The notes: a model not told the origin generated them from the letters alone. A stretch of 64,000 nt of DNA from an uncultured Chryseobacterium sp. (GCA_913778085.1 CAJYXJ010000038.1:18049-82048), one strand, 5' to 3'; counted from the stretch's first letter, positions 18,238 to 27,575 are shown. Numbers and translations: made by a program.

Positions 18238-19140
18238 ATGCAGAATCAGGGCGTTGAGGTTTTTAATACCGTCTCGGAATACAATAGAATGCTGAACCAT
18301 GAAACCCTGCATCCGCTGGTGAGTGTAGTTGATTTCTCGAAATCCAATCCCATCTGCCAGTTCACCAGAAGGTTTGGGTTTTACACCGTTTTCCTGAAAG
18401 ACGTAATGTGCGGCGACATGCAGTATGGAAAGCACAGCTACGATTATCAGGAAGGAACCCTGGTCTTTATTGCTCCGGGACAGACCTACGGAATTTATAA
18501 TGCGGAAACTTATATTCAGCCTGCCGGTTTTGCACTGATTTTTCATCCCGATTTGTTGAAAGGGACAAACCTCGCAAAGAACATCAAAGACTATAATTTC
18601 TTTTCTTATGACGTTCATGAAGCACTGCACCTTTCCGAAAAGGAAAGAGAGACCGTCTTAGACTGTTTTAAAAATATAAAACACGAAATCGCACAGCCGA
18701 TCGACAAGCATAGCAAATCGTTAATCATCAACAACATCGAGCTGTTCCTGAATTACTGTATGCGGTTCTACGACCGGCAGTTTATTACCCGGGATCATGT
18801 GAACCAGGGAATCATCGGGAAATTTGATGTTTTACTGAATGATTATCTTCGGTCTGATAAACCTAAACAGATCGGTTTACCGATGGTTAATTACTTTGCA
18901 GAGCAGCTGAATCTTTCGGCGAATTATTTCGGTGACCTGATTAAGAAGGAAACCGGTGTTTCCGCACAGGAATATATTCACAACAGGCTTATTGATGCAG
19001 CGAAAGACCAGATTTTCGATCCGGCCAAATCCATCAGCGAAATTTCCTACAATTTAGGCTTTAAATACCCGCAGCATTTTACCCGCCTGTTTAAAAGCAA
19101 AGTAGGTGTTTCCCCAAGTGAGTATAAGTCGTTGAACTGA
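18238..19140 (+). CDS. AraC family transcriptional regulator
   Basis: 300 residues. The N-terminal cupin-like sensing domain (~20-150; YDYQEGTLVFIAPGQTYGI) is followed by a C-terminal double helix-turn-helix at ~195-300 (LNLSANYFGDLIKKETGVSA, ISEISYNLGFKYPQHFTRLF, GVSPSEYKSLN). Divergently transcribed from the alcohol dehydrogenase gene across 238 bp, a classic arrangement for aldehyde-responsive control; the effector is unknown. Confidence 0.92.
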   Translation: MQNQGVEVFNTVSEYNRMLNHETLHPLVSVVDFSKSNPICQFTRRFGFYTVFLKDVMCGDMQYGKHSYDYQEGTLVFIAPGQTYGIYNAETYIQPAGFALIFHPDLLKGTNLAKNIKDYNFFSYDVHEALHLSEKERETVLDCFKNIKHEIAQPIDKHSKSLIINNIELFLNYCMRFYDRQFITRDHVNQGIIGKFDVLLNDYLRSDKPKQIGLPMVNYFAEQLNLSANYFGDLIKKETGVSAQEYIHNRLIDAAKDQIFDPAKSISEISYNLGFKYPQHFTRLFKSKVGVSPSEYKSLN

Positions 19141-19228
19141 TTTTCGTAATTTTTCACCACAGATCCGCACAGATTTTCACAGATAACCGCGGGTTAAATA
19201 ATGTTTTAGTAAGCGTTATCATTTAACG

Positions 19229-19307
19229 TTCTATTGTCATCCCGCAGGGATCCAAACATAGTATTAGACATAGAACAGGACAATTCGTGTCCGGATATTT
19301 ATCAATG
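19229..19307 (+). repeat. Intergenic direct repeat, copy 1
   Basis: 79 bp beginning TTCTATTGTCATCCCGCAGG. It matches 19538-19616 with only two differences by eye. Confidence 0.9.
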
Positions 19308-19537
19308 TAAAACGATGAAATAACACAAAGCAGATCAATGAAAATCAAAGATTTTCAAAAACTTTTGCGTGCTTCTTCAGCACTAAGTATTCAACTTCTT
19401 TATGAACCATCCATAGCTTTTGTGGCTTTTGTGGTAAAAATTTCCCCACTGATTATACGGATTTTCGCAAATGACGATGTGGCTTCGGCTCTGCTCAGCC
19501 ACCGGAAAGAATTTTTTTTAAGTAAGCAATTCAACGC

Positions 19538-19616
19538 TTCTATTGTCATCCCGCAGGGATCTAAACATAGTATTAGACATAGAACAGGACAATTCGTATC
19601 CGGATATTTATCAATG
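19538..19616 (+). repeat. Intergenic direct repeat, copy 2
   Basis: Second copy, 309 bp downstream of the first; 77 of 79 bases identical by eye. Confidence 0.9.
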
Positions 19617-19788
19617 AAAATCTTAGATTTTCTTTCTCATGTGTTCTGAAGTATTTTCAAAGCCGATCTAAATCTTATATGACTTATGTGTCAAATCTTC
19701 TTGATCTGCTTTTAATACACTGAACTAAAAGGCTAATTCGTAATGCAAAAATCATTATATTTAAAAGAATATAAATTTTGTTTTCGGC

Positions 19789-21114
19789 ATGACAACTCAG
19801 CAGCATTCAGGAATTCTTACTTTTCAAACCCCTTCCGGAAAAATTTCAGCCATTAAAGAAAATGGGGTAATCCGGGCGAAAAGCATCCGTTATGCGCGTT
19901 CCGAAAGGTATAAAAAGCCTGTGCCGGTAGATGTGGGATTTCACGACATTCCGGAGAAAACCCCGGTCTGCCCGCAGCACATCAGTCCGTTGCTGGAAAG
20001 GCTGATCCAGAAAACGGACGTGGAACAGTTTGAACCCGATGAATCACCGCAGTTTTTAACCGTAACCCGACCATTAAATCAGGCTGAAAATGACAAGCTT
20101 CCGGTTGTGGTGTGGATTCATGGCGGATCTTATGAGATCGGCTGCGGCGATCTGCCGACTTCCGATCCTTCGGTCTGGGTAAAAGAACAACGGATTATTG
20201 TCGTTTCCGTTTCCTACCGCCTCGGGCTTTTCGGATTTCTGGGTGGAAGCGAGGAACGGCCGGCGAATCTGGGTCTGTTCGACATCATGGAAGCTTTAAA
20301 ATGGATCAGGAAAAACATCCGGAGCTTCGGCGGAAATCCTGAGAACATAACCCTTTTCGGACAGTCTTCCGGCGGGGATGCCATTGCCCATCTGATGATT
20401 TCCGAAGGAGCCGACCAGTTGTTTCACAGGGCCATTATCCACAGTGCGCCCTTGGGATTCAGGCTGAAACGACAGAAAATGTCGCTGGAGTTTTTCCGGA
20501 GAACGGAATTTTTGAAAAATTGGGAAGATCCTTTGAAGATGGTTGATGAATATGTGAATTACCTGCCGTCGTTCCGGAAATACGGATTGAAAACCGCCAT
20601 GCCTTTCTGTACCCAATATGGCTTTCCCCCATTGTGTGCCGAGAAAGAGAGTATGGCTCAATGGAAGAGAAATGCGAAAAAATATGATGTGCTGATCGGA
20701 TCCAATCAGGACGAAACGGCTTTCTATGTGAAAACCGCGCAGGAAGGACTGTATACTTATCTTCATCAAAGGATTCTCAACAGCATCGTCCGGAAAACAA
20801 CGGAATCCATTTACGAAAAACCGGCTGATGCTTTCGCCAGGAATTATGCCGACAGCGGAGGGAATGTTTACAGGTTTACCTTAAAATCCACTTTAAAGAA
20901 TAATAACATCGGCGCATCCCATTGTGTCGATCTTCCCCTGATTTTTGAAAATCGGGAAGCATGGAAAAATTCGGAATTATTGAAAGATGTTCCTTGGGAA
21001 TATATTCAGGAGAATGGCAGAAAGCTCCGTGCACTTTGGGCTGAGTTTGCCTCAAAGGGGAAAATATCCGAAAACTCGGAACGGCCGGAAATCCTGGAAC
21101 TCCGAAAAGTTTAG
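19789..21114 (+). CDS. Carboxylesterase, type B family
   Basis: 441 residues, alpha/beta hydrolase of the carboxylesterase/lipase B family. Oxyanion-hole motif VVVWIHGGSYE (~107-116), nucleophile elbow GQSSGG with Ser193, family block VVSVSYRLGLFGFL, candidate acid Glu/Asp in GSNQDETAF and His in IGASHCVDLPL. There is no signal peptide, unlike many family members, so it is probably cytoplasmic. It is somewhat shorter than the usual ~500 residues, mainly in the N-terminal loops. It stands alone between repeat-rich regions. Confidence 0.88.
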   Translation: MTTQQHSGILTFQTPSGKISAIKENGVIRAKSIRYARSERYKKPVPVDVGFHDIPEKTPVCPQHISPLLERLIQKTDVEQFEPDESPQFLTVTRPLNQAENDKLPVVVWIHGGSYEIGCGDLPTSDPSVWVKEQRIIVVSVSYRLGLFGFLGGSEERPANLGLFDIMEALKWIRKNIRSFGGNPENITLFGQSSGGDAIAHLMISEGADQLFHRAIIHSAPLGFRLKRQKMSLEFFRRTEFLKNWEDPLKMVDEYVNYLPSFRKYGLKTAMPFCTQYGFPPLCAEKESMAQWKRNAKKYDVLIGSNQDETAFYVKTAQEGLYTYLHQRILNSIVRKTTESIYEKPADAFARNYADSGGNVYRFTLKSTLKNNNIGASHCVDLPLIFENREAWKNSELLKDVPWEYIQENGRKLRALWAEFASKGKISENSERPEILELRKV

Positions 21115-21358
21115 TTTAAAAAAATTAATCCGAAAGCGATTAAAAAAGATCGCTCCGCAGAAACTCAGATTTAACCTGCTGAAATGCAAATTAAGACCCG
21201 ATAATTCTTCAGGAGCGATAATAGAGTAAAATAAAGTGGATTAGACCATATTTAATTTAATTCCAATGAATTAACAAAAAAGAACAATATTGGATAATTC
21301 AGGATTTTAGAGGAAATTAATAAAGAATATCCATTTGAAGCTTTAAAACGATCGGCAG

Positions 21359-21400
21359 CAAAACTTCCAGCATCCAGCATCCGTCTTCCAGCCTATTAAC
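21359..21400 (-). repeat. Dispersed GGCTGGAAG-type repeat, copy A
   Basis: On the minus strand it reads TTAATAGGCTGGAAG... and shares TTAATAGGCTGGAA with the copy at ~35679. The rest of 21115-21358 is AT-rich without a gene; a weak hairpin AGCGAT/ATCGCT lies at 21135-21154. Confidence 0.6.
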
Positions 21401-21402
21401 CT

Positions 21403-22878
21403 TTATTGTTCTTCCAGCCATACGCTGACGTTTCCGGCAGGTACAGGGAAATTTCCCCAGCCGTTTTCGTCGATGGTTACTTTATCCTGAGATCTTCCAA
21501 GGGCATCATAAAAAGTTTTCCCGATGTATCTTTCGCCCAGTTCCATCGGTTTTTCGTAGGCATCTTTATTGCTCAGCACCACGGCACAGCCGGAATGTTC
21601 TTCATCACCGTAACGCACCCATCCCAGGCAGTTGGCATCTTCAAAATAATCTCGCTGCTCACCATAAGCATGGTCTTTTCTGGCTTTCAGCAGTTCTTCG
21701 ATGCCATCCACTTTGTTGAGGAATATTTCCTGGTCATTGCCTTCTTTGTCTTTATCCACATAGTGGGCTCCGTACAGGTCAGGATAAAAAATGCATGGAT
21801 AGCCGTCTATTCTTAATAAAATTAAGGCATACGCTAACGGCTTGAACCATTCTTCTACCGGAGCTTCCAGATCCTGTAGCGGCTGGGTGTCGTGGTTATC
21901 CACCAGGGTTACCGAATGAAGGGGATCTTCTTTGGTTAAGGTTTCATCAAAAATTCTGCGGAGGTCATACGAGCCGCCTTCTTTTGAAGCATTGTGGAAA
22001 TTGTGGTGAAGGGAACTGTCGAAAAGGCTCATACAGCCTTCGGTAGCTTCAATGTATTTCCTCAGCAGTGGCAGGCGTCCCGGAGCCCAGTATTCCCCAA
22101 CGGCAAAAATATTCTGGCCGGTATTGGAACGCAGCATTGTAAGCCATTCTTTATAAAATTTATAGGAAATGTGTTTTACGGCATCAAGACGTACGCCATA
22201 GAAATTGGTCTGATCAAAATACCATTTGGCCCATTTGTTCAGCTCTTCCCGTACGAAAGGATTACGGTGCTCGATATCGTTGAACATCAGGTAATCATAA
22301 TTTCCTTTTTCATCATCGATCATTTCTTCCCAGCTGTCGCCGTATTCGGATTTGATCATGTAAATATGGGAATCCATTCCTTCGGCATAATCTACCCCGG
22401 TAAAGCAGGTAAAGTTCCACTCAAAATCAGAGTACTTTTTGTTTCTTCCCGGAAATGTAAATTTGGTGTACGACTGGATCTCGAATTCGTCTGAAATAAT
22501 TTTTTCGCGGTCGTTCTCATCCACTTTTACCACTTTAAAAGTTTCCAGCTCATCGCCGCCGCCTTTGTGGTTCAGGACAATATCAACGATCGTTTTGATG
22601 TTGTGTTCCTTTAAGGTGTTGATGGCTTTGATATAATCTTCTTTGGTTCCGTATTTTGTAGCAACTGTTCCTTGCTGGTCAAATTCCCCAAGATCGTACA
22701 GGTCATAAGTATCATATCCTATGGAGTAACCGCCGCCCGCACCTTTGTAAGCCGGTGGGAACCAGACGGATGTAATGCCGAGCGCGGCTAAATATTCTGC
22801 ATCATTTTGTGCCTGCTTCCACAGTTTTCCGTCTCCCTCGGAGTACCAATGGAAGTACTGAATCATCGTTTCATTCAT
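21403..22878 (-). CDS. Cytoplasmic alpha-amylase (GH13)
   Basis: 491 residues without a signal peptide, matching intracellular bacterial alpha-amylases. It opens with MIQYFHWYSEGDG and contains GH13 conserved regions: VDIVLNHKGGG (I), GVRLDAVKHI with the nucleophile Asp (II), AVGEYWAPG with the acid/base Glu (III) and LVDNHDTQP (IV). It hydrolyses internal alpha-1,4 bonds of maltodextrin or glycogen. It is separated from dinB by 44 bp and could be read through, but function suggests independence. Confidence 0.95.
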   Translation of the reverse strand: MNETMIQYFHWYSEGDGKLWKQAQNDAEYLAALGITSVWFPPAYKGAGGGYSIGYDTYDLYDLGEFDQQGTVATKYGTKEDYIKAINTLKEHNIKTIVDIVLNHKGGGDELETFKVVKVDENDREKIISDEFEIQSYTKFTFPGRNKKYSDFEWNFTCFTGVDYAEGMDSHIYMIKSEYGDSWEEMIDDEKGNYDYLMFNDIEHRNPFVREELNKWAKWYFDQTNFYGVRLDAVKHISYKFYKEWLTMLRSNTGQNIFAVGEYWAPGRLPLLRKYIEATEGCMSLFDSSLHHNFHNASKEGGSYDLRRIFDETLTKEDPLHSVTLVDNHDTQPLQDLEAPVEEWFKPLAYALILLRIDGYPCIFYPDLYGAHYVDKDKEGNDQEIFLNKVDGIEELLKARKDHAYGEQRDYFEDANCLGWVRYGDEEHSGCAVVLSNKDAYEKPMELGERYIGKTFYDALGRSQDKVTIDENGWGNFPVPAGNVSVWLEEQ

Positions 22879-22922
22879 AAAATTGTAAATTTGGTTACTA
22901 CAATTTAGTGAAAAAAAACGGA

Positions 22923-24020
22923 TTATTGATCATCAAATTCCTCAAAAGGGATTTTCAGCTGCACGGAAACCTGCTTCTTTTCCTCCGTATTCAGATGGGA
23001 GAGGGACAATCCCAGCAGCCGTACCGGTTTATCGAAAGGCCGCAGTTCCCATAATTTTTTCCCGGTTTTCATATATTGTTCCGGAAGGGAAAAATAATCT
23101 TCCTGCGTCATGCTCCGGGTATACAGGGAAAAATCCTTATACTTGATCTTCAGCGTGAGGGTTCTTCCCAGGATATTGTTTTTCTGTAGGCGGCTGTGCA
23201 GTTCTTCACTCAGGCTTTCCAGCTTTTCATTAACCTGCTGTTCTTCAAAAAGGTCTTCTGAAAAGGTCCTTTCCACAGCAACACTTTTCTGGATCCGGTG
23301 AGGCTTTACCTCTGAAGTATGAATCCCGCGGACCACATTGTAATAATGGGCTCCCGATTTCCCGAACAGCCTCGTTAAATCTTCAATGGATCTTTTCTTC
23401 AGATCTTTTCCTTTGTAAATTCCGAGACTGAACATTTTATTGGCCGTTACTTTTCCTACACCGTAAAATTTCTCTACCGGAAGCTCTTCCAGGAAACTTT
23501 CGATCTTGTCGGGATGGATGGTTTTCTGTCCGTTCGGCTTGTTGATATCGGAAGCGACTTTCGCCAGGAACTTGTTGATGGAAATTCCTGCCGAAGCGGT
23601 AAGCCCGGTTTTCTCAAAAATTTTCTGACGGATTTCCTTTGCGATCAGGTTGGCAGATTCCATACCTTTTTTATTCTCCGTAACATCCAGGTATGCCTCG
23701 TCCAGTGACAGCGGTTCTACCAGATCAGTATATTCATAGAAGATTTCCCTAATCTGTCTCGATACTTCCTTGTAACGGGGAAAGCGGGGCGGTACAAAAA
23801 TTAGGTCGGGGCATTTCTGCTGGGCCGTCTTGCTGGGCATGGCGGAACGGACCCCGAATTTGCGGGCCTCATAACTGGCCGCTGCCACCACCCCGCGGTG
23901 CTGACCACCGACGGCAATGGCCTTTCCCTTCAGCGCAGGATTATCATGCTGTTCTACGGAAGCATAAAAAGCGTCCATATCAACATGAATGATTTTGCGG
24001 GTGGGAAAAGAAAAATCCAT
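22923..24020 (-). CDS. dinB: DNA polymerase IV (Y family)
   Basis: 365 residues from ATG 24020; an upstream in-frame ATG (24041) precedes the -7 box and is rejected. Catalytic carboxylates in IHVDMDAFYASVE and LSLDEAYLDVT; helix-hairpin-helix region KVTANKMFSLGI; little-finger domain to ~345. The C-terminal EEFDD-like tail (IPFEEFDDQ) resembles a clamp-binding end. It performs translesion synthesis of damaged DNA in the cytoplasm. Confidence 0.96.
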   Translation of the reverse strand: MDFSFPTRKIIHVDMDAFYASVEQHDNPALKGKAIAVGGQHRGVVAAASYEARKFGVRSAMPSKTAQQKCPDLIFVPPRFPRYKEVSRQIREIFYEYTDLVEPLSLDEAYLDVTENKKGMESANLIAKEIRQKIFEKTGLTASAGISINKFLAKVASDINKPNGQKTIHPDKIESFLEELPVEKFYGVGKVTANKMFSLGIYKGKDLKKRSIEDLTRLFGKSGAHYYNVVRGIHTSEVKPHRIQKSVAVERTFSEDLFEEQQVNEKLESLSEELHSRLQKNNILGRTLTLKIKYKDFSLYTRSMTQEDYFSLPEQYMKTGKKLWELRPFDKPVRLLGLSLSHLNTEEKKQVSVQLKIPFEEFDDQ

Positions 24021-24024
24021 ACCG

Positions 24025-24032
24025 CAAAGATA
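24025..24032 (-). promoter_or_regulatory. -7 box (TATCTTTG) of dinB
   Basis: Exact TAnnTTTG 4 bp upstream of the chosen ATG, implying a very short or absent leader. Confidence 0.5.
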
Positions 24033-24099
24033 TGGATTCATATTAGAGTTTAACGTTCAAGATTTTATGTTCAGGGTTAAACATATTTAAGCCTAATCC

Positions 24100-24615
24100 T
24101 TATTTCAAAAGCTGGTCTATGGTAGACTGGATTTCCGGATCGTCCGGAGTAATCGCGTAGTATTTGGCAATAGCGGATTTCTGGTCGATCACCATGTATC
24201 GCGGGATCCAGTTGAGATCCACATAATTGGTGAAATCGTTTTTCCAGCCGCTGGCAAACCAGTAATTTTCCTTGTCTTTCATATCAAACTTTTCCATGCT
24301 TCTGTCGAAACCTTCTCTGGTACGGTCCAGTGAAAGAAATACAAAGTCGATATTCTTATTATGTTCTTCCAGTTCTCTGGCTTTTGGAAGGGCGTTGAGA
24401 CAATCCCGGCACCATCCGGCCCAGAAATCGATGACAAGTATTTTCCCTTTATGCTGATCCAGGATTTGCTGAATGGTTACTGTTTTTCCCTCTTCATTTT
24501 CCAGTTTCTGAGCAAGGGCTTCTTTGGAAAAACTTTTTTTCAGAACTTCCGGAGTCTGTTGTGAACAGCTTAATCCAAAAATTCCCATCATTAGTAATAA
24601 CAACAGTTTTTTCAT
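24100..24615 (-). CDS. TlpA-like thioredoxin-fold lipoprotein
   Basis: 171 residues from ATG 24615 (the frame could extend to a TTG at 24621). Leader MKKLLLLLMMGIFGLSCS with a lipobox Cys. Thioredoxin-like domain with the redox motif WAGWCRDC and a TlpA/ResA-type central insertion. Expected to face the periplasm from the inner or outer membrane and to reduce or isomerise disulfides. Transcribed in the same direction as dinB, 79 bp upstream of it, from its own -7 box. Confidence 0.9.
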   Translation of the reverse strand: MKKLLLLLMMGIFGLSCSQQTPEVLKKSFSKEALAQKLENEEGKTVTIQQILDQHKGKILVIDFWAGWCRDCLNALPKARELEEHNKNIDFVFLSLDRTREGFDRSMEKFDMKDKENYWFASGWKNDFTNYVDLNWIPRYMVIDQKSAIAKYYAITPDDPEIQSTIDQLLK

Positions 24616-24635
24616 GTTCAAAAAAATTATTTATG

Positions 24636-24643
24636 CAAATCTA
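24636..24643 (-). promoter_or_regulatory. -7 box (TAGATTTG) of tlpA-like gene
   Basis: Exact TAnnTTTG 20 bp upstream of ATG 24615. Confidence 0.5.
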
Positions 24644-24708
24644 GGGCATAAAAAGGAATTCAGGACCGCTTTTCATGACATCCTGATAATGCGTAAGATC
24701 GAGGATTT

Positions 24709-25524
24709 CTATCGGTAATCTTTTACCAAGCCTTTTACCAGAGCAATCACATTCGGCATCGCTTTATTGGCGGCGTTCAGAACTTCTTCATGGGAAACGG
24801 AAAAGGCGATATCCGGCCCGCCGAGATCGGTAATTACCGAAACGCAGAAGACGTCCATTCCCATGTGTCTGGCTACAATAACTTCGGGAACGGTGCTCAT
24901 ACCGACCATATCACCGCCGATGGCTTTGATCATACCGTATTCTGCCGGAGTTTCAAACGTAGGACCCTGAAGCGCGACATATGTTCCCTGATGGACGGGA
25001 ATATTATTTTCAGCAGCTACGTTTTCGGCAACTGAAATCATTTTCCGGTTGTAAGGTTCACTCATATCCACAAAGCGTGGACCGAAAGAATCGATGTTCC
25101 TGCCACGGAGCGGATGCTCGGGCATCATATTGATGTGGTCTTTTACAATTGCGATATCACCGATCCGGTAATCCGGGTTGATGCCGCCGGAAGCATTGGA
25201 GAGGATAAGGTTTCTGATGCCCAGCAGGTAGAAAACCCGTATCGGGAAAACCACCGCTTCTATGGAATGGCCTTCGTAATAGTGGAAACGGCCGCTCATC
25301 ATAAGGACTTTCCTGCCTTCCAGCATTCCGAAAATCAGTTTTCCACCGTGCCCGGCAACGGTTGTCTGCGGAAAATTCGGGATCTCGTGGTATTCCAGTA
25401 CCTGGATAGCTTCCACTTCGTCCTGCAGTTTTCCCAGTCCTGAACCGAGGACAACGGCAAAATCGGGGACGTCTTTAATGCTGCTTTTGATAAACTCTGC
25501 GGTCTGCTTAATTTTTTCTAACAT
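24709..25524 (-). CDS. Purine nucleoside phosphorylase
   Basis: 271 residues from ATG 25524. Class I trimeric PNP signatures: VVLGSGLGKL, VAGHGGKLIFG, GRFHYYEGH, NASGGINPDYRIGDIA, GPTFETPAEYG and MVGMSTVPEVIVA. It cleaves purine nucleosides with phosphate in the cytoplasm for salvage. The 5' end overlaps the lpxK stop by 17 bp, so the two are probably translated from one mRNA. Confidence 0.95.
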   Translation of the reverse strand: MLEKIKQTAEFIKSSIKDVPDFAVVLGSGLGKLQDEVEAIQVLEYHEIPNFPQTTVAGHGGKLIFGMLEGRKVLMMSGRFHYYEGHSIEAVVFPIRVFYLLGIRNLILSNASGGINPDYRIGDIAIVKDHINMMPEHPLRGRNIDSFGPRFVDMSEPYNRKMISVAENVAAENNIPVHQGTYVALQGPTFETPAEYGMIKAIGGDMVGMSTVPEVIVARHMGMDVFCVSVITDLGGPDIAFSVSHEEVLNAANKAMPNVIALVKGLVKDYR

Positions 25525-26533
25525 AATCCAGGATAATTTGGTTGAATTCCTCCTTTTTATCAATGATCACATTGATCGGCCAGTAGTAGACAATATCCCG
25601 AAGATAGTCAAAACTTTTAAGACGCACGTAGTCTTTTTCGGTGGTTAAGATTAATTTATATTCACCTAACTTTCTGTATTCGGCAACAATGGTCTTGATA
25701 TCGGCTTCCGTAAAATTATGGTGGTCCCGGAATTTCAAATGCATTACCCGCTGTGAGAATTTCGCCAGGTGGGTAAGCAGAGGTTTCGGGTTGGCAATTC
25801 CTGTGATCAGAAGAATGTCGTAATAACTCAGGTTGTTGTCCGGCAGCATTTTCTCTCTTCCGTATACATTTTCGTCATATCCGATGGAGGAGAAGAATAC
25901 TTTCTGGGTGCGGTCCGGCCGTATCCGTGAAATGTAATACTGCTTGGTTTCTTCCGTAAGTTCATCGGGGCATTTGCTTACCATGATGATGTCCGCTCTT
26001 TTCGAACCGGCTCTCGATTCCCTCAGGTCTCCGCCGGGAAGAAGATGATCTTTGAAATAAGGGTCGTTAAAATCCGTCATCAGGATATTGAAGCCGGCTT
26101 TGATGGCGCGGTGCTGCATGGCATCGTCCAGGACAAGTACATCCAGGTCCATATCACGGATTACTTTCCGGGCGCCGGGAACCCGTTCTTCGGAAACGGC
26201 GATCACGAAACGGTTTTTAAAACGTTCAAACAGCTGCATGGCTTCATCACCTACCGTCTTGTAGTTGCTTTCGTAATTGGTCACGGCGTAACCTTTGGTC
26301 AGTCGTCCGTAGCCCCGGGAAAGTACACCGGTGCGGTAATGTTTGGATAGGAATTGGGCGAGATACATCACCATCGGCGATTTTCCGCTCCCGCCCACGG
26401 AAAGGTTTCCGACACAGATGATCGGGGTATTGAATTTCGTTGATTTAAAAAGCCCCAGATCATACATGGTGTTCCGGATACCCGTTACCATGTGATAGCC
26501 CAGGGAAAAAGGATAGAGGTACCATCTTTTCAT
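25508..26533 (-). CDS. lpxK: Tetraacyldisaccharide 4'-kinase
   Basis: 341 residues from ATG 26533 (a TTG at 26542 is in frame but sits on the -7 box). It phosphorylates the 4' position of lipid A disaccharide at the inner membrane. P-loop VGNLSVGGSGKSPMV; LSRGYGRLTKGY; DDAMQHRAIKAGFNILMTD, the catalytic-Asp region; and RDHHNFTEADI, all typical of LpxK. The N-terminal hydrophobic/basic start (MKRWYLYPFSLGYHMV) fits the membrane-anchoring helix. Upstream gene of the pnp pair. Confidence 0.97.
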   Translation of the reverse strand: MKRWYLYPFSLGYHMVTGIRNTMYDLGLFKSTKFNTPIICVGNLSVGGSGKSPMVMYLAQFLSKHYRTGVLSRGYGRLTKGYAVTNYESNYKTVGDEAMQLFERFKNRFVIAVSEERVPGARKVIRDMDLDVLVLDDAMQHRAIKAGFNILMTDFNDPYFKDHLLPGGDLRESRAGSKRADIIMVSKCPDELTEETKQYYISRIRPDRTQKVFFSSIGYDENVYGREKMLPDNNLSYYDILLITGIANPKPLLTHLAKFSQRVMHLKFRDHHNFTEADIKTIVAEYRKLGEYKLILTTEKDYVRLKSFDYLRDIVYYWPINVIIDKKEEFNQIILDYVRKN

Positions 26534-26539
26534 ACCTTG

Positions 26540-26547
26540 CAAAAATA
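26540..26547 (-). promoter_or_regulatory. -7 box (TATTTTTG) of lpxK-pnp
   Basis: Exact TAnnTTTG on the minus strand 6 bp upstream of ATG 26533. Confidence 0.45.
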
Positions 26548-26615
26548 GGAAATTTCACATGGATTTGAATCAATATGGTATCTACTTTTCGATATTTATT
26601 TTAAAAAATCTGCGG

Positions 26616-26644
26616 TTGATTATCATTAAATTACAGTATTTTTG
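26616..26644 (+). promoter_or_regulatory. Complete Bacteroidota promoter of truA
   Basis: TTG (26616-26618), 18-bp spacer, TATTTTTG (26637-26644), 19 bp before the ATG at 26664. Both elements match the phylum consensus. Confidence 0.7.
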
Positions 26645-26663
26645 CAGACTTATTTTTATTACA

Positions 26664-27398
26664 ATGAGGTATTTCATTGAATTTTCCTATAACGGCAAGA
26701 ATTATTTCGGCTACCAGATCCAGCCGAATGCCATTTCTGTACAGGAAGAAATGGAAAAGGCACTTTCCACGATTTTACGGGAAAATATTAAAACGACGGG
26801 AGCGGGAAGAACGGACACCGGCGTTCATGCCAAAAAGATCTTTGCCCATTTTGATACGGAAAAAGTTCTGGATGAAGATCTTACGAGAAAGCTCAACAGT
26901 TTTCTTCCGGCAGATATTGCTGTGAAACGGATTTTCCGGGTAAAGGATGATTTCCACGCGCGGTTTGACGCCACTTTCAGAACGTACGAATATTATATCT
27001 CGCTGGAAAAAAATCCGTTTACCGAAGAATCGGCGTGGCAGCACTGGCGAAGGCCTTTGGACATCAGCAGAATGAATGAAGCCTGTAAAATTTTATTCGA
27101 ATATGAAGATTTTACCAGCTTCGCCAAACTTCATACCGATAACAAAACGAACCTCTGCAAAATCTATAAAGCAGAGTGGGAGCAGAGCGGAAGTGAGGTC
27201 AAATTTACCGTTTCCGCCAACCGCTTTCTTAGGAATATGGTAAGAGCCATTGTCGGTACCATGGTGGAAGTGGGTGCCGGAAAGCTGAACCCTGAAGACT
27301 TGCGGAAAGTGATCGAAGACAAGCGCCGCAATTCGGCAGGAACTTCAGCACCGGCCCACGGGCTGTATCTGGTGGATGTGGGCTATAAATTTGACTGA
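26664..27398 (+). CDS. truA: tRNA pseudouridine synthase A
   Basis: 244 residues from ATG 26664; an in-frame extension to 26559 contains the promoter and is rejected. Starts MRYFIEFSYNGKNYFGYQIQ. The catalytic Asp is in GRTDTGVHA; also FLRNMVRAIVGTMVEVG and the C-terminal PAHGLYLVDVGY. Makes pseudouridine at positions 38-40 of tRNA anticodon stems. Confidence 0.97.
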   Translation: MRYFIEFSYNGKNYFGYQIQPNAISVQEEMEKALSTILRENIKTTGAGRTDTGVHAKKIFAHFDTEKVLDEDLTRKLNSFLPADIAVKRIFRVKDDFHARFDATFRTYEYYISLEKNPFTEESAWQHWRRPLDISRMNEACKILFEYEDFTSFAKLHTDNKTNLCKIYKAEWEQSGSEVKFTVSANRFLRNMVRAIVGTMVEVGAGKLNPEDLRKVIEDKRRNSAGTSAPAHGLYLVDVGYKFD

Positions 27399-27427
27399 AG
27401 TTCACTTTAAATTTTGTCTTACATTTT

Positions 27428-27575
27428 TAAATGAAATGCCTTTGTTTAGCTTTATTAAAATAATTGATTGTAAGAATCCTTTTCTAACCTTGCGATAATT
27501 AAAACGCAAAGAAAAACAAAGGATTGATTTTCAATGATTAGAACAATTTAAACAAAGGCGTTTCACTTATTTCAC
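27428..27575. repeat. Long imperfect inverted repeat (MITE-like hairpin)
   Basis: Two arms of ~65-70 bp face each other around ~27501-27510. Outer arms share GCCTTTGTTTA in inverted orientation (27438-27448 against 27549-27560); inner arms share AATCCTTT/AAAGGATT and TTGCG/CGCAA. There is no coding frame. It could be a MITE, a transcript hairpin or a repeat relic; the surrounding 27399-27667 holds nothing else. Confidence 0.55.

Larger units (their letters stand above)
19141..19788. other. 648-bp gene-free repeat-rich intergenic region
   Basis: No credible gene. It holds two ~79-bp near-identical direct repeats, plus two diverged stretches of a CCACAGATT...CGGATTTTCGCA-like sequence near 19152-19190 and 19443-19475. 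An open frame of 103 codons (19338-19649) crosses the repeat and looks accidental. Confidence 0.7.

Noticed and set aside
19338-19649. 103-codon plus-strand open frame in the repeat-rich gap
   Set aside because: It runs through one of the two 79-bp repeats and neighbouring repeat fragments, with no promoter box or protein family; it looks like a chance frame.
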